DNA of 64,000 nucleotides from CAKKQX01 sp963734595 (GTDB taxonomy: Bacteria > Pseudomonadota > Gammaproteobacteria > Burkholderiales > SG8-41), in contig CAVTHV010000037.1 in NCBI GenBank assembly GCA_963734595.1, positions 248,001 to 312,000 on the forward strand, read 5' to 3'. Below the pieces are notes generated by a model. It was not told the DNA's origin. It did not search any database and was given only the letters and a program-made list of their open reading frames with translations. The translations under genes were made by a program, and so were the position numbers. Positions 51,937 to 60,551 of the stretch are shown here, piece by piece. The first letter of the stretch is position 1. Every line of letters starts with the position of its first letter.

Positions 51937-53480
51937 CTGCCCCTCAATGCAGCCTGTGCCGCCCCGGCATCGCTGAACGGACGCCTGGTCCCGCCGATTT
52001 CCTGGTAGAGCTCGTGGCCTTTGCCGGCGATCAGCACGATATCGCCGCGGCGCGCTGCCGCGACTGCCTGCCGTATCGCCCGTGCGCGGTCGGGGACGAC
52101 GGCGCACTCGGCCTCCACGCCTTCCAGGACATCGACGATGATTGCGAACGGATCTTCGCTGCGCGGATTGTCGCTGGTGATGATCACGTGGTCGGCAAGA
52201 CGGCTTGCGACACCGCCCATCAGCGGCCGCTTGCCGCGATCCCGGTCGCCGCCGCAACCAAACACGCAAATCAGTTTCGGGTTGGAAGTTGCCGGTTGAG
52301 TACCTGCCGGCCGCTTGCGTCCTTTCGACTCCGAGCCCTGAACCCCCGGACCCAGCAGCTCGCGCATTGCCGTCAGGACCTTTTCGAGCGCATCCGGCGT
52401 ATGGGCATAATCGACGACGACCAGCGGCCGCCGCCCGCCGCCGTAGCGCTCGGTGCGCCCCGGCACCGCTTTGACCCGCTGCAGCGCGTTCACTGCATCA
52501 TCCAGGCTCATCTCGCTGGCGAGCAGCGTGGCGAGCGAGCCCAGCAAATTGGCCGCGTTGAAGCGGCCGATCAGCCGGCTCTCGAGCGAGGCCGAACCCC
52601 ACGGCGTCGTCACATCGAACGACAGGCCGTCGGGGCCGACGCGCAGATTCCTGCCCTGCACGCGCGCGAGCCCGCGCGCCCGCGGCGGACGGCCGAAGCC
52701 GTAGCCGATGACGCGCAGGTCACGGTGCGGCAGGCGTGCGGCAAGCTCGGCGCCGAGCCCGTCGTCGAAATTGAGCACCGCGCAGCCGAGTGCGGGCCAT
52801 CTGAAGAGTTTTGCTTTCGTCGCCCGGTAGCTGCGCATGGTGCCGTGGTAGTCGAGATGATCGCGCGTGACGTTGGTGAGCAAGGCGACGTCGAACTCGA
52901 CGCCGGCGAGGCGGTGCTGTGCCAGGCCGTGGGACGACACCTCCATGCTGACGCTGCGCGCGCCGCGCCTGAGAAAATCGCTCAACGCACCGTGCAGCCA
53001 CACCGCATCCGGTGTCGTGTTGATCGAGGCTTCAAGCGCTCCCGGAAAACCGCAGCCCAGCGTTCCGACCACCGCGCATCTGCGGCCGGGGCGGGTCAGG
53101 GACTGCGCGATCCACTGGCTGCACGAGGTCTTGCCGTTGGTGCCGGTTATGCCGATCATCCACAACCTCGAGCTCGGCCTGCCGTAGACATGGCTCGCGA
53201 CCTCGCCGGCACGCCGGCGCAGATTGGGCACGCCGAGATTGGCAGCGCGCCATGCCGGGTTCCACGCAAAGCCGCCACTGTCATCCCACAACACCGACGC
53301 CGCGCCTCGCGCAATCGCCTGCGGGATAAATTCGCGGCCGTCGCGGGTCTCCCCCGGGTACGCGACGAAAGTGTCTCCGGCCTTGATCCGCCGGCTGTCG
53401 CTGGTGAGTCTTTTGACGCCAAGCCCGTCGATGGCGCGCAGGCTGAATCGGGAGTGTCGCGCGCCTCTCGCGGCCGGCAT
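51933..53480 (-). CDS. murE: UDP-MurNAc-L-alanyl-D-glutamate--2,6-diaminopimelate ligase
   Basis: 515 residues, intact. ATP loop GITGTNGKTSCSQWIAQSL; the DNPR motif (TSDNPRSEDP) marks meso-diaminopimelate as the added amino acid. A stretch before CVFGCGGDRDRGKRPLM (GPGVQGSESKGRKRPAGTQP and on) is longer than usual and contains GTTG-centred heptads. Its start overlaps the ftsI stop at 53480. Confidence 0.96.
   Translation of the reverse strand: MPAARGARHSRFSLRAIDGLGVKRLTSDSRRIKAGDTFVAYPGETRDGREFIPQAIARGAASVLWDDSGGFAWNPAWRAANLGVPNLRRRAGEVASHVYGRPSSRLWMIGITGTNGKTSCSQWIAQSLTRPGRRCAVVGTLGCGFPGALEASINTTPDAVWLHGALSDFLRRGARSVSMEVSSHGLAQHRLAGVEFDVALLTNVTRDHLDYHGTMRSYRATKAKLFRWPALGCAVLNFDDGLGAELAARLPHRDLRVIGYGFGRPPRARGLARVQGRNLRVGPDGLSFDVTTPWGSASLESRLIGRFNAANLLGSLATLLASEMSLDDAVNALQRVKAVPGRTERYGGGRRPLVVVDYAHTPDALEKVLTAMRELLGPGVQGSESKGRKRPAGTQPATSNPKLICVFGCGGDRDRGKRPLMGGVASRLADHVIITSDNPRSEDPFAIIVDVLEGVEAECAVVPDRARAIRQAVAAARRGDIVLIAGKGHELYQEIGGTRRPFSDAGAAQAALRGR
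52278..52298. repeat. Three GTTG-centred heptads inside murE
   Basis: CGGGTTG, GAAGTTG, CCGGTTG: 21 nt in frame, in the extra loop before CVFGCGG. Confidence 0.65.
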
Positions 53481-55210
53481 CAGACCTCCTCCTTGATTTC
53501 CGGCGTGCCGGGCGGCGGCAGCACGACGTTGTCGAGCGGCGCATCGGGCGGCACGGCGAGCATGCGCAGCGCCCCCGCCATCACCCGGCTGAACACGGGT
53601 GCGGCCACGGTACCGCCGTAGTACTGACCGTCCGAAGGCTGGTCGATCATCACCGCGACCACCAGCCGGGGATGAGATGCCGGGGCGAACCCGACGAACG
53701 ATGCGATGTATTTATTCGCGGCATAACCTCTGCCTTCAAGCTTGTGCGCGGTGCCGGTCTTGCCGGCGACGCGGTAGCCGGCAATCTGCGCGTGCGGAGC
53801 GGTTCCGCCAGGCTGCACCACCATTTCCAGCATCCGGCGCACCGCCTGCGCGGTCGCGGGCGAAATCACCCGCGTGGCCCCGGCCGGCAGATCGCGCTTG
53901 AGCAGCGTGACCGGTTCCAGTTCACCGTCGGTCGCGAATATGGTGTAAGCGCGCGCGAGTTGCAGCAGGGAGACCGAGATGCCGTGACCGTACGCCATGG
54001 TCGCCTGCTCGATCGGCCGCCACGTCTTGTAGGCGCGCAGCCTGCCGGAGACTTCGCCGGGAAAACCCGAGTGCGGCAGCGCGCCGAAACCCACCTCCGA
54101 GAACATGTTCCACATCGTTTGCGCCGGCAAACCCAGCGCGATTTTCGCAGCGCCGACGTTGGACGATTTCTGGATGACCTGCGCCACCGTCAACGCCCCT
54201 TCCGCGTGGGCATCGTGAATCACGCGGTTGCCTATCGCCATGCGGCCTGGCGCAGTCTGGATCACCGATTCCGGTTTGACCTCTCCGGCTTCCAGCGCGG
54301 CGGCGATGGTAAACGGCTTCAGGGTCGAACCGGGCTCGTAGATGTCGGTCACCGCGCGGTTGCGGGTGCGCCGGGCTTCGAGCTTGCCGCGGTTGTTGGG
54401 GTTGTAGGACGGCAGATTCGCCATCGCCAGCACCTCGCCGCTGGTCGCGTCGAGCACCACGATGCCGCCGGCCTTGGCGCGGTGCATGGCGACCGCGGCT
54501 TTCAGCTCGCGGAATGCGAGATACTGGATCTTGCTGTCGATCGACAGTTTGAGCGCCTGCCCCTGCTGCGGCTGACGTATGCTTTCGACGTCCTCGACGA
54601 TGTGCCCGAGGCGGTCCTTGATCACACGGCGGCTGCCGGCTTTGCCGGCAAGCGATCCATTGAAAGCGAGTTCGAGCCCTTCCTGTCCTTCATCGTCGAC
54701 CCCGGTGAAGCCGATCAGGTGCGCCGTTACTTCGCCTGCCGGATAGTAGCGGCGATATTCGCGCTGCAGAAAAACCGCGGGGATGCCGAGTTCGACCACC
54801 CTCGCCGCCTGCTCCGGCGGCAGCTGGCGCTTGAGAAACACGAATTCGCGCTGGCGGTCGGCGAGCTTCTTTTTCACTTCGGCGGCGTCCATCTCCAGCA
54901 GTTTTGCCAGCGCCTGCAATTGTTGCTGCGTGATCTCGATGTCTGCGGGGCTTGCCGCGACGGATTCGACAGGGGTGGACATTGCCAGCGGCTCGTTGTT
55001 GCGGTCGACGATCATGCCGCGCGTGGCGCTGATTTCGATCACGCGCGTGTAGCGCGATTCGCCTTTTTGCTGCAGGAAACCATTGTGGAGCCCCTGCAGG
55101 TAAAGCGCGCGCACGGCGAGCGCGGCAAACCACAACAGCAGGCCCGCGAGCAGCAGGCGCGAGCGCCATGCCTGAAGCCGGAGCACCTGGGGAGCGGTGG
55201 CGGTGTTCAC
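53480..55210 (-). CDS. ftsI: Peptidoglycan D,D-transpeptidase FtsI (PBP3)
   Basis: 576 residues, intact. One N-terminal helix (SRLLLAGLLLWFAALAVRAL), a pedestal domain (TRGMIVDRNNEPLA), and a transpeptidase domain with active-site EPGSTLKPF, SSN (QKSSNVGAA) and KTGTAHK. It makes septal cross-links. GTG start 55210 overlaps the ftsL stop as GTGA. Confidence 0.96.
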   Translation of the reverse strand: MNTATAPQVLRLQAWRSRLLLAGLLLWFAALAVRALYLQGLHNGFLQQKGESRYTRVIEISATRGMIVDRNNEPLAMSTPVESVAASPADIEITQQQLQALAKLLEMDAAEVKKKLADRQREFVFLKRQLPPEQAARVVELGIPAVFLQREYRRYYPAGEVTAHLIGFTGVDDEGQEGLELAFNGSLAGKAGSRRVIKDRLGHIVEDVESIRQPQQGQALKLSIDSKIQYLAFRELKAAVAMHRAKAGGIVVLDATSGEVLAMANLPSYNPNNRGKLEARRTRNRAVTDIYEPGSTLKPFTIAAALEAGEVKPESVIQTAPGRMAIGNRVIHDAHAEGALTVAQVIQKSSNVGAAKIALGLPAQTMWNMFSEVGFGALPHSGFPGEVSGRLRAYKTWRPIEQATMAYGHGISVSLLQLARAYTIFATDGELEPVTLLKRDLPAGATRVISPATAQAVRRMLEMVVQPGGTAPHAQIAGYRVAGKTGTAHKLEGRGYAANKYIASFVGFAPASHPRLVVAVMIDQPSDGQYYGGTVAAPVFSRVMAGALRMLAVPPDAPLDNVVLPPPGTPEIKEEV

Positions 55211-55488
55211 GGCCTGCTTTCCGCGGCCGCCGGCACGACCTGGGTGCGCGTGGCGGACGGCACGCTCATATTGAGTTGCTGGATCGCGATCTTTTCGATG
55301 CGCCCGTGCATCGCCCACGTGCTCTGTTCGAGTTGCAGCTGGCCCCACTCGACATCGAGCTGCTTCGCAAGCTCCTGTTCCTTCTGCAGCTCGACATAAA
55401 GCTTGCGCGCCTTGTTCTGCGAGCTGACCAGCGACAATGCGCAGGCGATGAGAATGGCGAGCAACGTGAGGTTGAGCCGGACCATCAT
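55207..55488 (-). CDS. ftsL: Cell division protein FtsL
   Basis: 93 residues. One membrane helix (LNLTLLAILIACALSLVSSQ), then a leucine-zipper-like coiled coil (KLYVELQKEQELAKQLDVEWGQL, ends given). Two adjacent ATG codons at 55488 and 55485 follow AGGTGA. It sits between rsmH and ftsI as in most proteobacteria. Confidence 0.93.
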   Translation of the reverse strand: MMVRLNLTLLAILIACALSLVSSQNKARKLYVELQKEQELAKQLDVEWGQLQLEQSTWAMHGRIEKIAIQQLNMSVPSATRTQVVPAAAESRP

Positions 55489-55543
55489 CGCTTCACCTGC
55501 AGCCGGGTGCGCGCAAGTCCTGCGGCTGCGCAGGGCTGGCGGC

Positions 55544-56502
55544 TCACGCTGCCGCTCCCGCAAGATCGGCGCGGCCGGCAGTCCGTTCCGCGATGCGCAT
55601 CACGGCGCTGCGCGCGCGGGGATTGGCTGCGACTTCCTCCGCGGCCGGACGCTGCGCGCGGCCGATCAACTTGAGCGGCGCCGGCGCGATATCTCTCGCC
55701 CTGACCGGCAGGCGCGCCGGCAGGTGGTCGGCTTGTGCGTTGTCACGCAGGAAACGCTTGACGATACGATCCTCTAGCGAATGAAAACTGATCACCACCA
55801 GGCGCCCCGCGGGCGCCAGCAGCCGGACACATTGCGGCAAGGCTAGCGACAACTCCTCAAGCTCCTGATTGATGTGAATCCGTAGAGCCTGAAACGTACG
55901 CGTCGCCGGATCCTGGCGTGGCTCGCGCGTGGGTACGGCTTTTGCCACGAGCGCGGCAAGTTGTCGTGTGGTGTCAACAGGCCCCCGTGCTCGAGCCGCA
56001 ACAATCGCTGCTGCAATCTGTTTAGCAAACCGTTCTTCGCCATAATTTTTTATTACCTCCCGGATTTCCGATTCGGTTGCCTGTGCAAGCCATTGCGCAG
56101 CGGTGATGCCGCGGCTCGCATCCATGCGCATGTCGAGCGGCGCGTCGTAACGGAAGCTGAAGCCGCGCGCCGCGTTATCGAGTTGCGGCGATGACACGCC
56201 GAGATCGAGCAGGATGCCGTCCACGCCGCGCGACTCCCTGCGCGCGCCGCAATTTCGCGCAATTGCCCGAAAGTGCCGTGCACGACCGAGAAGCGCCTGT
56301 CACCGATTTCTCCTCCCGCTCTGACTGCGTCCAGATCGCGATCGATCGCAATAAGGCGCCCTCCTTCTCCCAGCCGCGCCAGTATCAGCCGGCTGTGCCC
56401 GCCGCGACCGAACGTGCAATCGACGTAGATGCCGTCCGCGCGCACATTCAATCCGTCAACCGCTTCCTCCAGCAGGACCGTGGCATGTGAGCCCACGCTC
56501 AC
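55544..56502 (-). CDS. rsmH: 16S rRNA (cytosine1402-N4)-methyltransferase RsmH, frameshifted
   Basis: SAM-dependent methyltransferase. HATVLLEEAVDGLNV, YVDCTFGRGGHSRLIL, DGILLDLGVSSPQLD, RGFSFRYDAPLDMRMD and VISFHSLEDRIVKRFL. A net two-base gain in a GCGC run near 56240 shifts the frame. GTG 56502 overlaps the mraZ stop as GTGA. About 318 residues. RsmI, the 2'-O partner at the same nucleotide, is encoded at 59670-60551. Confidence 0.94.
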
Positions 56503-56945
56503 AAGGAGAATCCCTCCAGCTCGGACGGCAGTCCGCCCGCACCAAAACCGCCGGCTCTGTCTATCAGCTGCTCCCAGTTCTCGTGATTCCACAATTCAAA
56601 TTTCCTGCCCTGCCCGACCAGCACCACGTTTTTTTCAAGTTGGGCGAATTGACGCAACTCCGGCGAAATCAATAGGCGCCCCGCGCCGTCCATGTCGACG
56701 TCGACAGCGAAACCGATCAGCCGCCGCTGCAGTTCGCGCACGCGCGGATCGAGGTTCGACAAACTCTCGAGTTTTTGCTGGATGAGTTCCCAGTCGGGAA
56801 GCGGATAGATGAGCAGGCAACGATCGGCATCCGCGGTGATCACGAGATGCCCGCCACAACGCTCGAGCAGGCTATCGCGGTGCCGCGAGGGCACTGTCAG
56901 CCGGCCTTTGATATCCAGATTGAGTTGCGCAATACCGCGAAACAC
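56499..56945 (-). CDS. mraZ: Transcriptional regulator MraZ
   Basis: 148 residues with two SpoVT/AbrB-like halves: VFRGIAQLNLDIKGRLTVPSRHR and GRLLISPELRQFAQLEKNVVLVG (ends). It represses the division cluster. GTG 56945 was chosen because AGGGGGA lies just upstream and relatives begin MFRG; codons further upstream are leader. Confidence 0.93.
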   Translation of the reverse strand: MFRGIAQLNLDIKGRLTVPSRHRDSLLERCGGHLVITADADRCLLIYPLPDWELIQQKLESLSNLDPRVRELQRRLIGFAVDVDMDGAGRLLISPELRQFAQLEKNVVLVGQGRKFELWNHENWEQLIDRAGGFGAGGLPSELEGFSL

Positions 56946-57000
56946 AAATCCCCCTTGGGCTGCGGGAAAGAGCGCTTTCCTGCGGAAAGCCAGTCTTTTT

Positions 57001-57026
57001 CCCACTTTCTACCACTTTCACCCACT
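57001..57026 (-). promoter_or_regulatory. MraZ-type operator: three 10-bp-spaced GTGG repeats
   Basis: On the minus strand AGTGGG, AGTGGT and AGTGGG recur every 10 bp (57026, 57016, 57006), each followed by purines. This is the arrangement MraZ binds in other bacteria. The first box overlaps the -10 hexamer of the promoter. Confidence 0.85.
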
Positions 57027-57052
57027 ATATTAAAAACGGATTAGTGGGTCAA
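57024..57052 (-). promoter_or_regulatory. Sigma-70 promoter of the division cluster (PmraZ)
   Basis: TTGACC (57052-57047) and TATAGT (57029-57024) on the minus strand, spacing 17 bp, about 80 bp before the mraZ start. The AT-rich 150 bp further upstream shows no gene. Confidence 0.85.
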
Positions 57053-57210
57053 GCGGGGAATTCGCATTTTCTTTTTTATGACAACGACTTATGAGAGATA
57101 ATTCAGGCCGATATGAGCTTTTCGCGAGTTCTTAATTAAATCGCAAAAACATGACGATAAGTCACAAACTACAAGTAACACTTTAAATATTTTTAAGCTT
57201 ATAAATCAGG

Positions 57211-57247
57211 AAATTAGAAAAAATAGATGTTGCGGAAGAGCAACATC
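57211..57247 (-). terminator. Terminator of rnpB
   Basis: Arms GATGTTGC / GCAACATC (57226-57247) around a 6-nt loop, followed on the minus strand by TATTTTTTC, 14 bp after the RNase P RNA. Confidence 0.9.
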
Positions 57248-57260
57248 AGAAAGGAAAAGT

Positions 57261-57582
57261 GAAGCTGGCCGATAAGCCGGGTTCTGTCGTGGACAGCCAT
57301 TCCTCTAGGCCCTGGATTGCTCCAAGGCTCAAGCCACCTACCCGCAGGCTCGACGGGCCGCGTCATCGCCTGCCTATTTGGTGTTGCTCCGGGTGGAGGT
57401 TGCCGCGTTTCACCCTTGATGCTTGCGCACCAAGACTCGTCTCTGTGGCCCTGTTCCTCGCCTTCGTCGAAGACCTGCGCCTTCGCCTTATAGCGGACGG
57501 CCGTTAGCCGTCACCCTGCCCTGTGGAGCCCGGACTTTCCTCTGCATGTCCGAAAACATGCAGCGGCTGCCTAGCCAGCTTC
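57261..57582 (-). ncRNA. rnpB: RNase P RNA, bacterial type A
   Basis: About 322 nt. Read on the minus strand it starts GAAGCTGGCTAGGCAGCCGC; it has AGGAAAGTCCGGGCTCC and ACAGGGCAGGGTGACGGC near the 5' end, and ACAGAACCCGGCTTATCGG with GCCAGCTTC closing the first helix at the 3' end. These are the universally conserved parts of bacterial RNase P. It matures tRNA 5' ends. The ends are set by the P1 helix. Confidence 0.95.
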
Positions 57583-57588
57583 ATGCGC

Positions 57589-57594
57589 ATTCTA
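57589..57594 (-). promoter_or_regulatory. Probable -10 hexamer of rnpB
   Basis: TAGAAT on the minus strand ends 7 nt before the RNA's first base. No strong -35 box is seen. Confidence 0.5.
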
Positions 57595-57662
57595 TCATTT
57601 GCCGGGGCGATCACCGGAGTGATGAGGCCGCGGCCATGGCGTGCTCAGGATGTGCGCGCCTT

Positions 57663-57929
57663 AGAGTCCCTAACATAATGAAACGCGTGATGCGCTGGCA
57701 CGATTTTGGCTCAGGGCGCGAAGCTCGCCGCAGCCAATATCGCGAATATTGGCAAGGGGAGCGACAATGCCATGGGCCAAAACTCGTGCCAGCCCAAAGG
57801 GTTGCAGCCAAAACCGGCGCTGACTTTGTCGGCCGGCTTGACCATATTCGCGATATGCTCTGCGCCACCCTTCGCGTCAGCACCAATTTTGGCAGCAACG
57901 CACACGTGTTTCATTATGTTAGGGGCTCT
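57663..57929. mobile_element. 267-bp foldback (MITE-like) element
   Basis: The ends are inverted: AGAGTCCCTAACATAATG at the left and the complement of AGAGCCCCTAACATAATG at the right, continuing as GAAAC-CGTG (27 bp, two differences). The similarity goes on with gaps almost to the centre (CGCGAAG, ATATCGCGAATAT, GCCAAAA motifs in both arms), so the whole unit can fold into a long hairpin. No transposase is encoded. One arm is repeated at 1700-1751. Its right end provides the last residues and stop codon of chaC. Confidence 0.75.
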
Positions 57930-58488
57930 TAAGCTTTTCCACCGCCGAATGGATCCTGCGCAGCCCGGGATCGCGCACGCCCAGCGCTTCGAGATGGCGG
58001 AGTGTGTTGACGAGATATTCAATATTGGCGCCGCGCGCGCCGACGCCGCGCGCAATCAGGGCAGCCGTTTCTTCCAGCGACAGGCGCCCGGCATAACTCG
58101 GGTGCGCCGGGTCGGCGATAAAGGCGAGCGCCTGCACGCGTTCGCCGGCAATATCGATCCGCACCAGGCGCGGACGATAGGTGCGCCGCGGCATCTCGCG
58201 CAGCCACAGGTGCTCCAGCACGCGCTCGGTCTGGCGGCGCGCGACCTGATAGGCAATGCCGCGGCAGGCGCCGCCGCGATTGAGCCCCAGCACCAGGCCG
58301 GGCTGCTCGGGTGTGCCGCGATAGCGGTGAGAATAGACACAGAAAGCCCGGTGATAGCCGCGCAGCAGTGCCGCGCTTGACCGGGCATAGGTAAAACCCG
58401 GATCCCACATCAGCGAACCGTAGCCGAAAATCCACAGATCGCCTTGCGGCAGCGCCAGATCGAATTGGTGAAGCGACGAGTCGCTCAA
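57919..58488 (-). CDS. chaC: ChaC-family gamma-glutamylcyclotransferase
   Basis: 189 residues. The glutathione-specific cyclotransferase fold with the phosphate-like loop FGYGSLMWDPGF and the catalytic Glu region LSLEETAALIARGVG. It would degrade glutathione to 5-oxoproline and Cys-Gly in the cytoplasm. The final Ser-Pro and TAA stop are encoded by the end of the adjoining foldback element. Confidence 0.9.
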   Translation of the reverse strand: MSDSSLHQFDLALPQGDLWIFGYGSLMWDPGFTYARSSAALLRGYHRAFCVYSHRYRGTPEQPGLVLGLNRGGACRGIAYQVARRQTERVLEHLWLREMPRRTYRPRLVRIDIAGERVQALAFIADPAHPSYAGRLSLEETAALIARGVGARGANIEYLVNTLRHLEALGVRDPGLRRIHSAVEKLKSP

Positions 58489-58562
58489 AATACCGTGATT
58501 GCAATAAAGATGATCAGAATAACGATTGCGTGCTTAACGCGTTGACGGCACGCGCAACAGGG

Positions 58563-59594
58563 TCACGCGATTTTCCAGGCTACGCTGCCGCCGCCGCGGA
58601 ATGGCACCAGTTTGTCGGCGTGAAATGGCAGTTCTTCCGGCATGTTCCACGCCTCCTTCACCAGGGTGATCGCGCCGGCATTGCGCGGCAGGCGATAGAA
58701 ATCCGCCCCGAACTGACTGGCAAAACCTTCGAGCCGGTCGAGCGCGCCGGCCCCGTCGAAAGCTTCAGCGTAAAGCTCGATACCGGCATTCGCGGTGTAA
58801 ATGCCCGCGCAACCACAGTCCGCTTCCTTGGTGTGGCGCGCATGCGGCGCGCTGTCGGTGCCGAGAAAAAACTTGGGGTTGCCGCTGGTTGCCGCCTCCA
58901 GCAGCGCCTGGCGATGCTCCTCGCGTTTGAGCACCGGCAGGCAGTAGTGATGCGGGCGCAGGCCGCCGGCGAACAGTGCATTGCGGTTGAGCAGCAAATG
59001 ATGCGCGGTAATCGTCGCCGCTATGCGCGGCGGTGCCGAAGCAACAAAATTTGCCGCTTCGCGCGTCGTGATGTGCTCGACCACGACCCGCAATTTTGTA
59101 AAGCGTTCGATCAGCGGCGCCAGCAGCCGCTCGAGAAAAACCCGCTCGCGATCGAATATGTCCACGGCTGGATCGGTGACTTCGCCGTGCACGAGGAGCG
59201 GCATGCCGCACTCCGCCATCGCCTCGAACACACCCTGGCATTTGCCGAGATCGGTCACCCCCGAATCCGAATTGGTGGTCGCGCCCGCCGGGTAATACTT
59301 GACGGCATGCACCGCACCGCTGCGCCGCGCTTTCTCGATTTCCCCGGGCTGCGTGTTGTCGGTGAGGTAAAGCGTCATCAACGGCTCGAAGCTGCTGCCT
59401 TCGGGCAGGGCGGCACGAATGCGATCGCGATATTGCAGCGCCAGCGCGGTGGTCGTCACCGGCGGCCTCAGGTTCGGCATCACGATCGCGCGCGCGAAGC
59501 GACGCGCCGTGTCCGGCAGCACCGCCCGCATAGGGTCGCCGTCGCGCAGGTGCAGATGCCAGTCGTCGGGACGGGTAATGGTGACCTTTTTCAT
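58563..59594 (-). CDS. pyrC: Dihydroorotase
   Basis: 343 residues, class II dihydroorotase. RPDDWHLHLRDGDPM (metal HxH), KYYPAGATTNSDSGV with the bridging Lys, HGEVTD, EHITTREAANFV, and FLGTDSAPHARHTKE. It closes the ring in pyrimidine synthesis. Confidence 0.96.
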   Translation of the reverse strand: MKKVTITRPDDWHLHLRDGDPMRAVLPDTARRFARAIVMPNLRPPVTTTALALQYRDRIRAALPEGSSFEPLMTLYLTDNTQPGEIEKARRSGAVHAVKYYPAGATTNSDSGVTDLGKCQGVFEAMAECGMPLLVHGEVTDPAVDIFDRERVFLERLLAPLIERFTKLRVVVEHITTREAANFVASAPPRIAATITAHHLLLNRNALFAGGLRPHHYCLPVLKREEHRQALLEAATSGNPKFFLGTDSAPHARHTKEADCGCAGIYTANAGIELYAEAFDGAGALDRLEGFASQFGADFYRLPRNAGAITLVKEAWNMPEELPFHADKLVPFRGGGSVAWKIA

Positions 59595-59604
59595 GTTTAT
59601 TAGA

Positions 59605-59639
59605 GTAAACGGTAAACGGCAGCCGGTAAACGGATTAAT
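59605..59639. repeat. GTAAACG heptads upstream of pyrC
   Basis: GTAAACG, GTAAACG, GCAGCCG, GTAAACG, GATTAAT in 7-nt steps between rsmI and pyrC. TTCTCTG, TTCACTG, ATCACCC follow at about 59662 in the same period. Confidence 0.8.
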
Positions 59640-59669
59640 GCGTGATTTGCCTTTCTCACCATTCTCTGT

Positions 59670-60551
59670 TCACTGATCACCCTTGAGCTTGAGCGCAAGC
59701 TCGTACAGCTCGTTTTTTTTGCCCCCGGTGATTTTCGTCGCCAGCGCCACGGCCTGCTTGAGCGGCACCTCGGCGAGCAGGATCTCGAGCACTTTCTGCG
59801 CCCGGGTTTGATCATCGCCGCTGCGGGGCACCGGCTGGCCCTCGAGGATCAGCACGAACTCGCCTTTGCGACGGTCGGCGTTGCCCTCGATCCAGGCGGC
59901 AGCCTCGGCCAGCGGGCACGCGTGTATCGTCTCGAACATCTTGGTCAGCTCGCGCGCGATCACGATGCGGCGCGCATCGCCGAACGCAGCGTGAAGATCC
60001 GCGATACAGTCCGCGACGCGATGCGGCGCCTCGTAAAAGACCAGCGCGTAAGGCAGCCCCCGCAACGCCGCCAGCTCGCGTTTGCGTTCGGCCGCGCGCG
60101 CCGGCAGAAATCCGTAGAACAGGAAATGCGGGGCGGCGAGCCCGGCTGCAGACAACGCGGTTACCGCGGCGTTGGCGCCGGGAATCGGCGTAACCCGGAA
60201 CCCGGCATCGATGGCCGCGGCGACCAGTTGTGCGCCGGGATCGGAAATCGCCGGCGTGCCGGCATCGCTGACCAGCGCCGCCGAGCGGCCTGCCGCAAGC
60301 AGTGCGAGCACCTGCGGCACCACGCGCTTCTCGTTGTGCTCATGCAGCGCGATCATCTTTTTGGCGATGCCGTAATGATTGAGCAGCCTGGCGGTGACGC
60401 GCGTGTCTTCCGCCGCCACCGCGTCCACGCTTTTCAGGATGTCGAGCGCGCGCAGACTGACGTCGCGTAAATTCCCTATCGGGGTGGCAACTACATATAA
60501 TGTCGGCTTTGATTCCCCGCCGGCTTCCCGATGCGCTGCGGCATTTCCCAT
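59670..60551 (-). CDS. rsmI: 16S rRNA (cytidine1402-2'-O)-methyltransferase RsmI
   Basis: 293 residues. VVATPIGNLRDVSLRALDIL, AEDTRVTARLLNHYGI, SDAGTPAISDPGAQLV and VTPIPGANA are the tetrapyrrole-methylase-fold signature of RsmI. It starts at ATG 60551, which lies inside the divergent LpoA-like gene start; no later start codon before the first motif is convincing. Confidence 0.94.
   Translation of the reverse strand: MGNAAAHREAGGESKPTLYVVATPIGNLRDVSLRALDILKSVDAVAAEDTRVTARLLNHYGIAKKMIALHEHNEKRVVPQVLALLAAGRSAALVSDAGTPAISDPGAQLVAAAIDAGFRVTPIPGANAAVTALSAAGLAAPHFLFYGFLPARAAERKRELAALRGLPYALVFYEAPHRVADCIADLHAAFGDARRIVIARELTKMFETIHACPLAEAAAWIEGNADRRKGEFVLILEGQPVPRSGDDQTRAQKVLEILLAEVPLKQAVALATKITGGKKNELYELALKLKGDQ

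Noticed and set aside
57423..57932. Small open frames across rnpB and the foldback element
   Set aside because: They translate RNase P RNA and repeat sequence; no protein family is recognisable.
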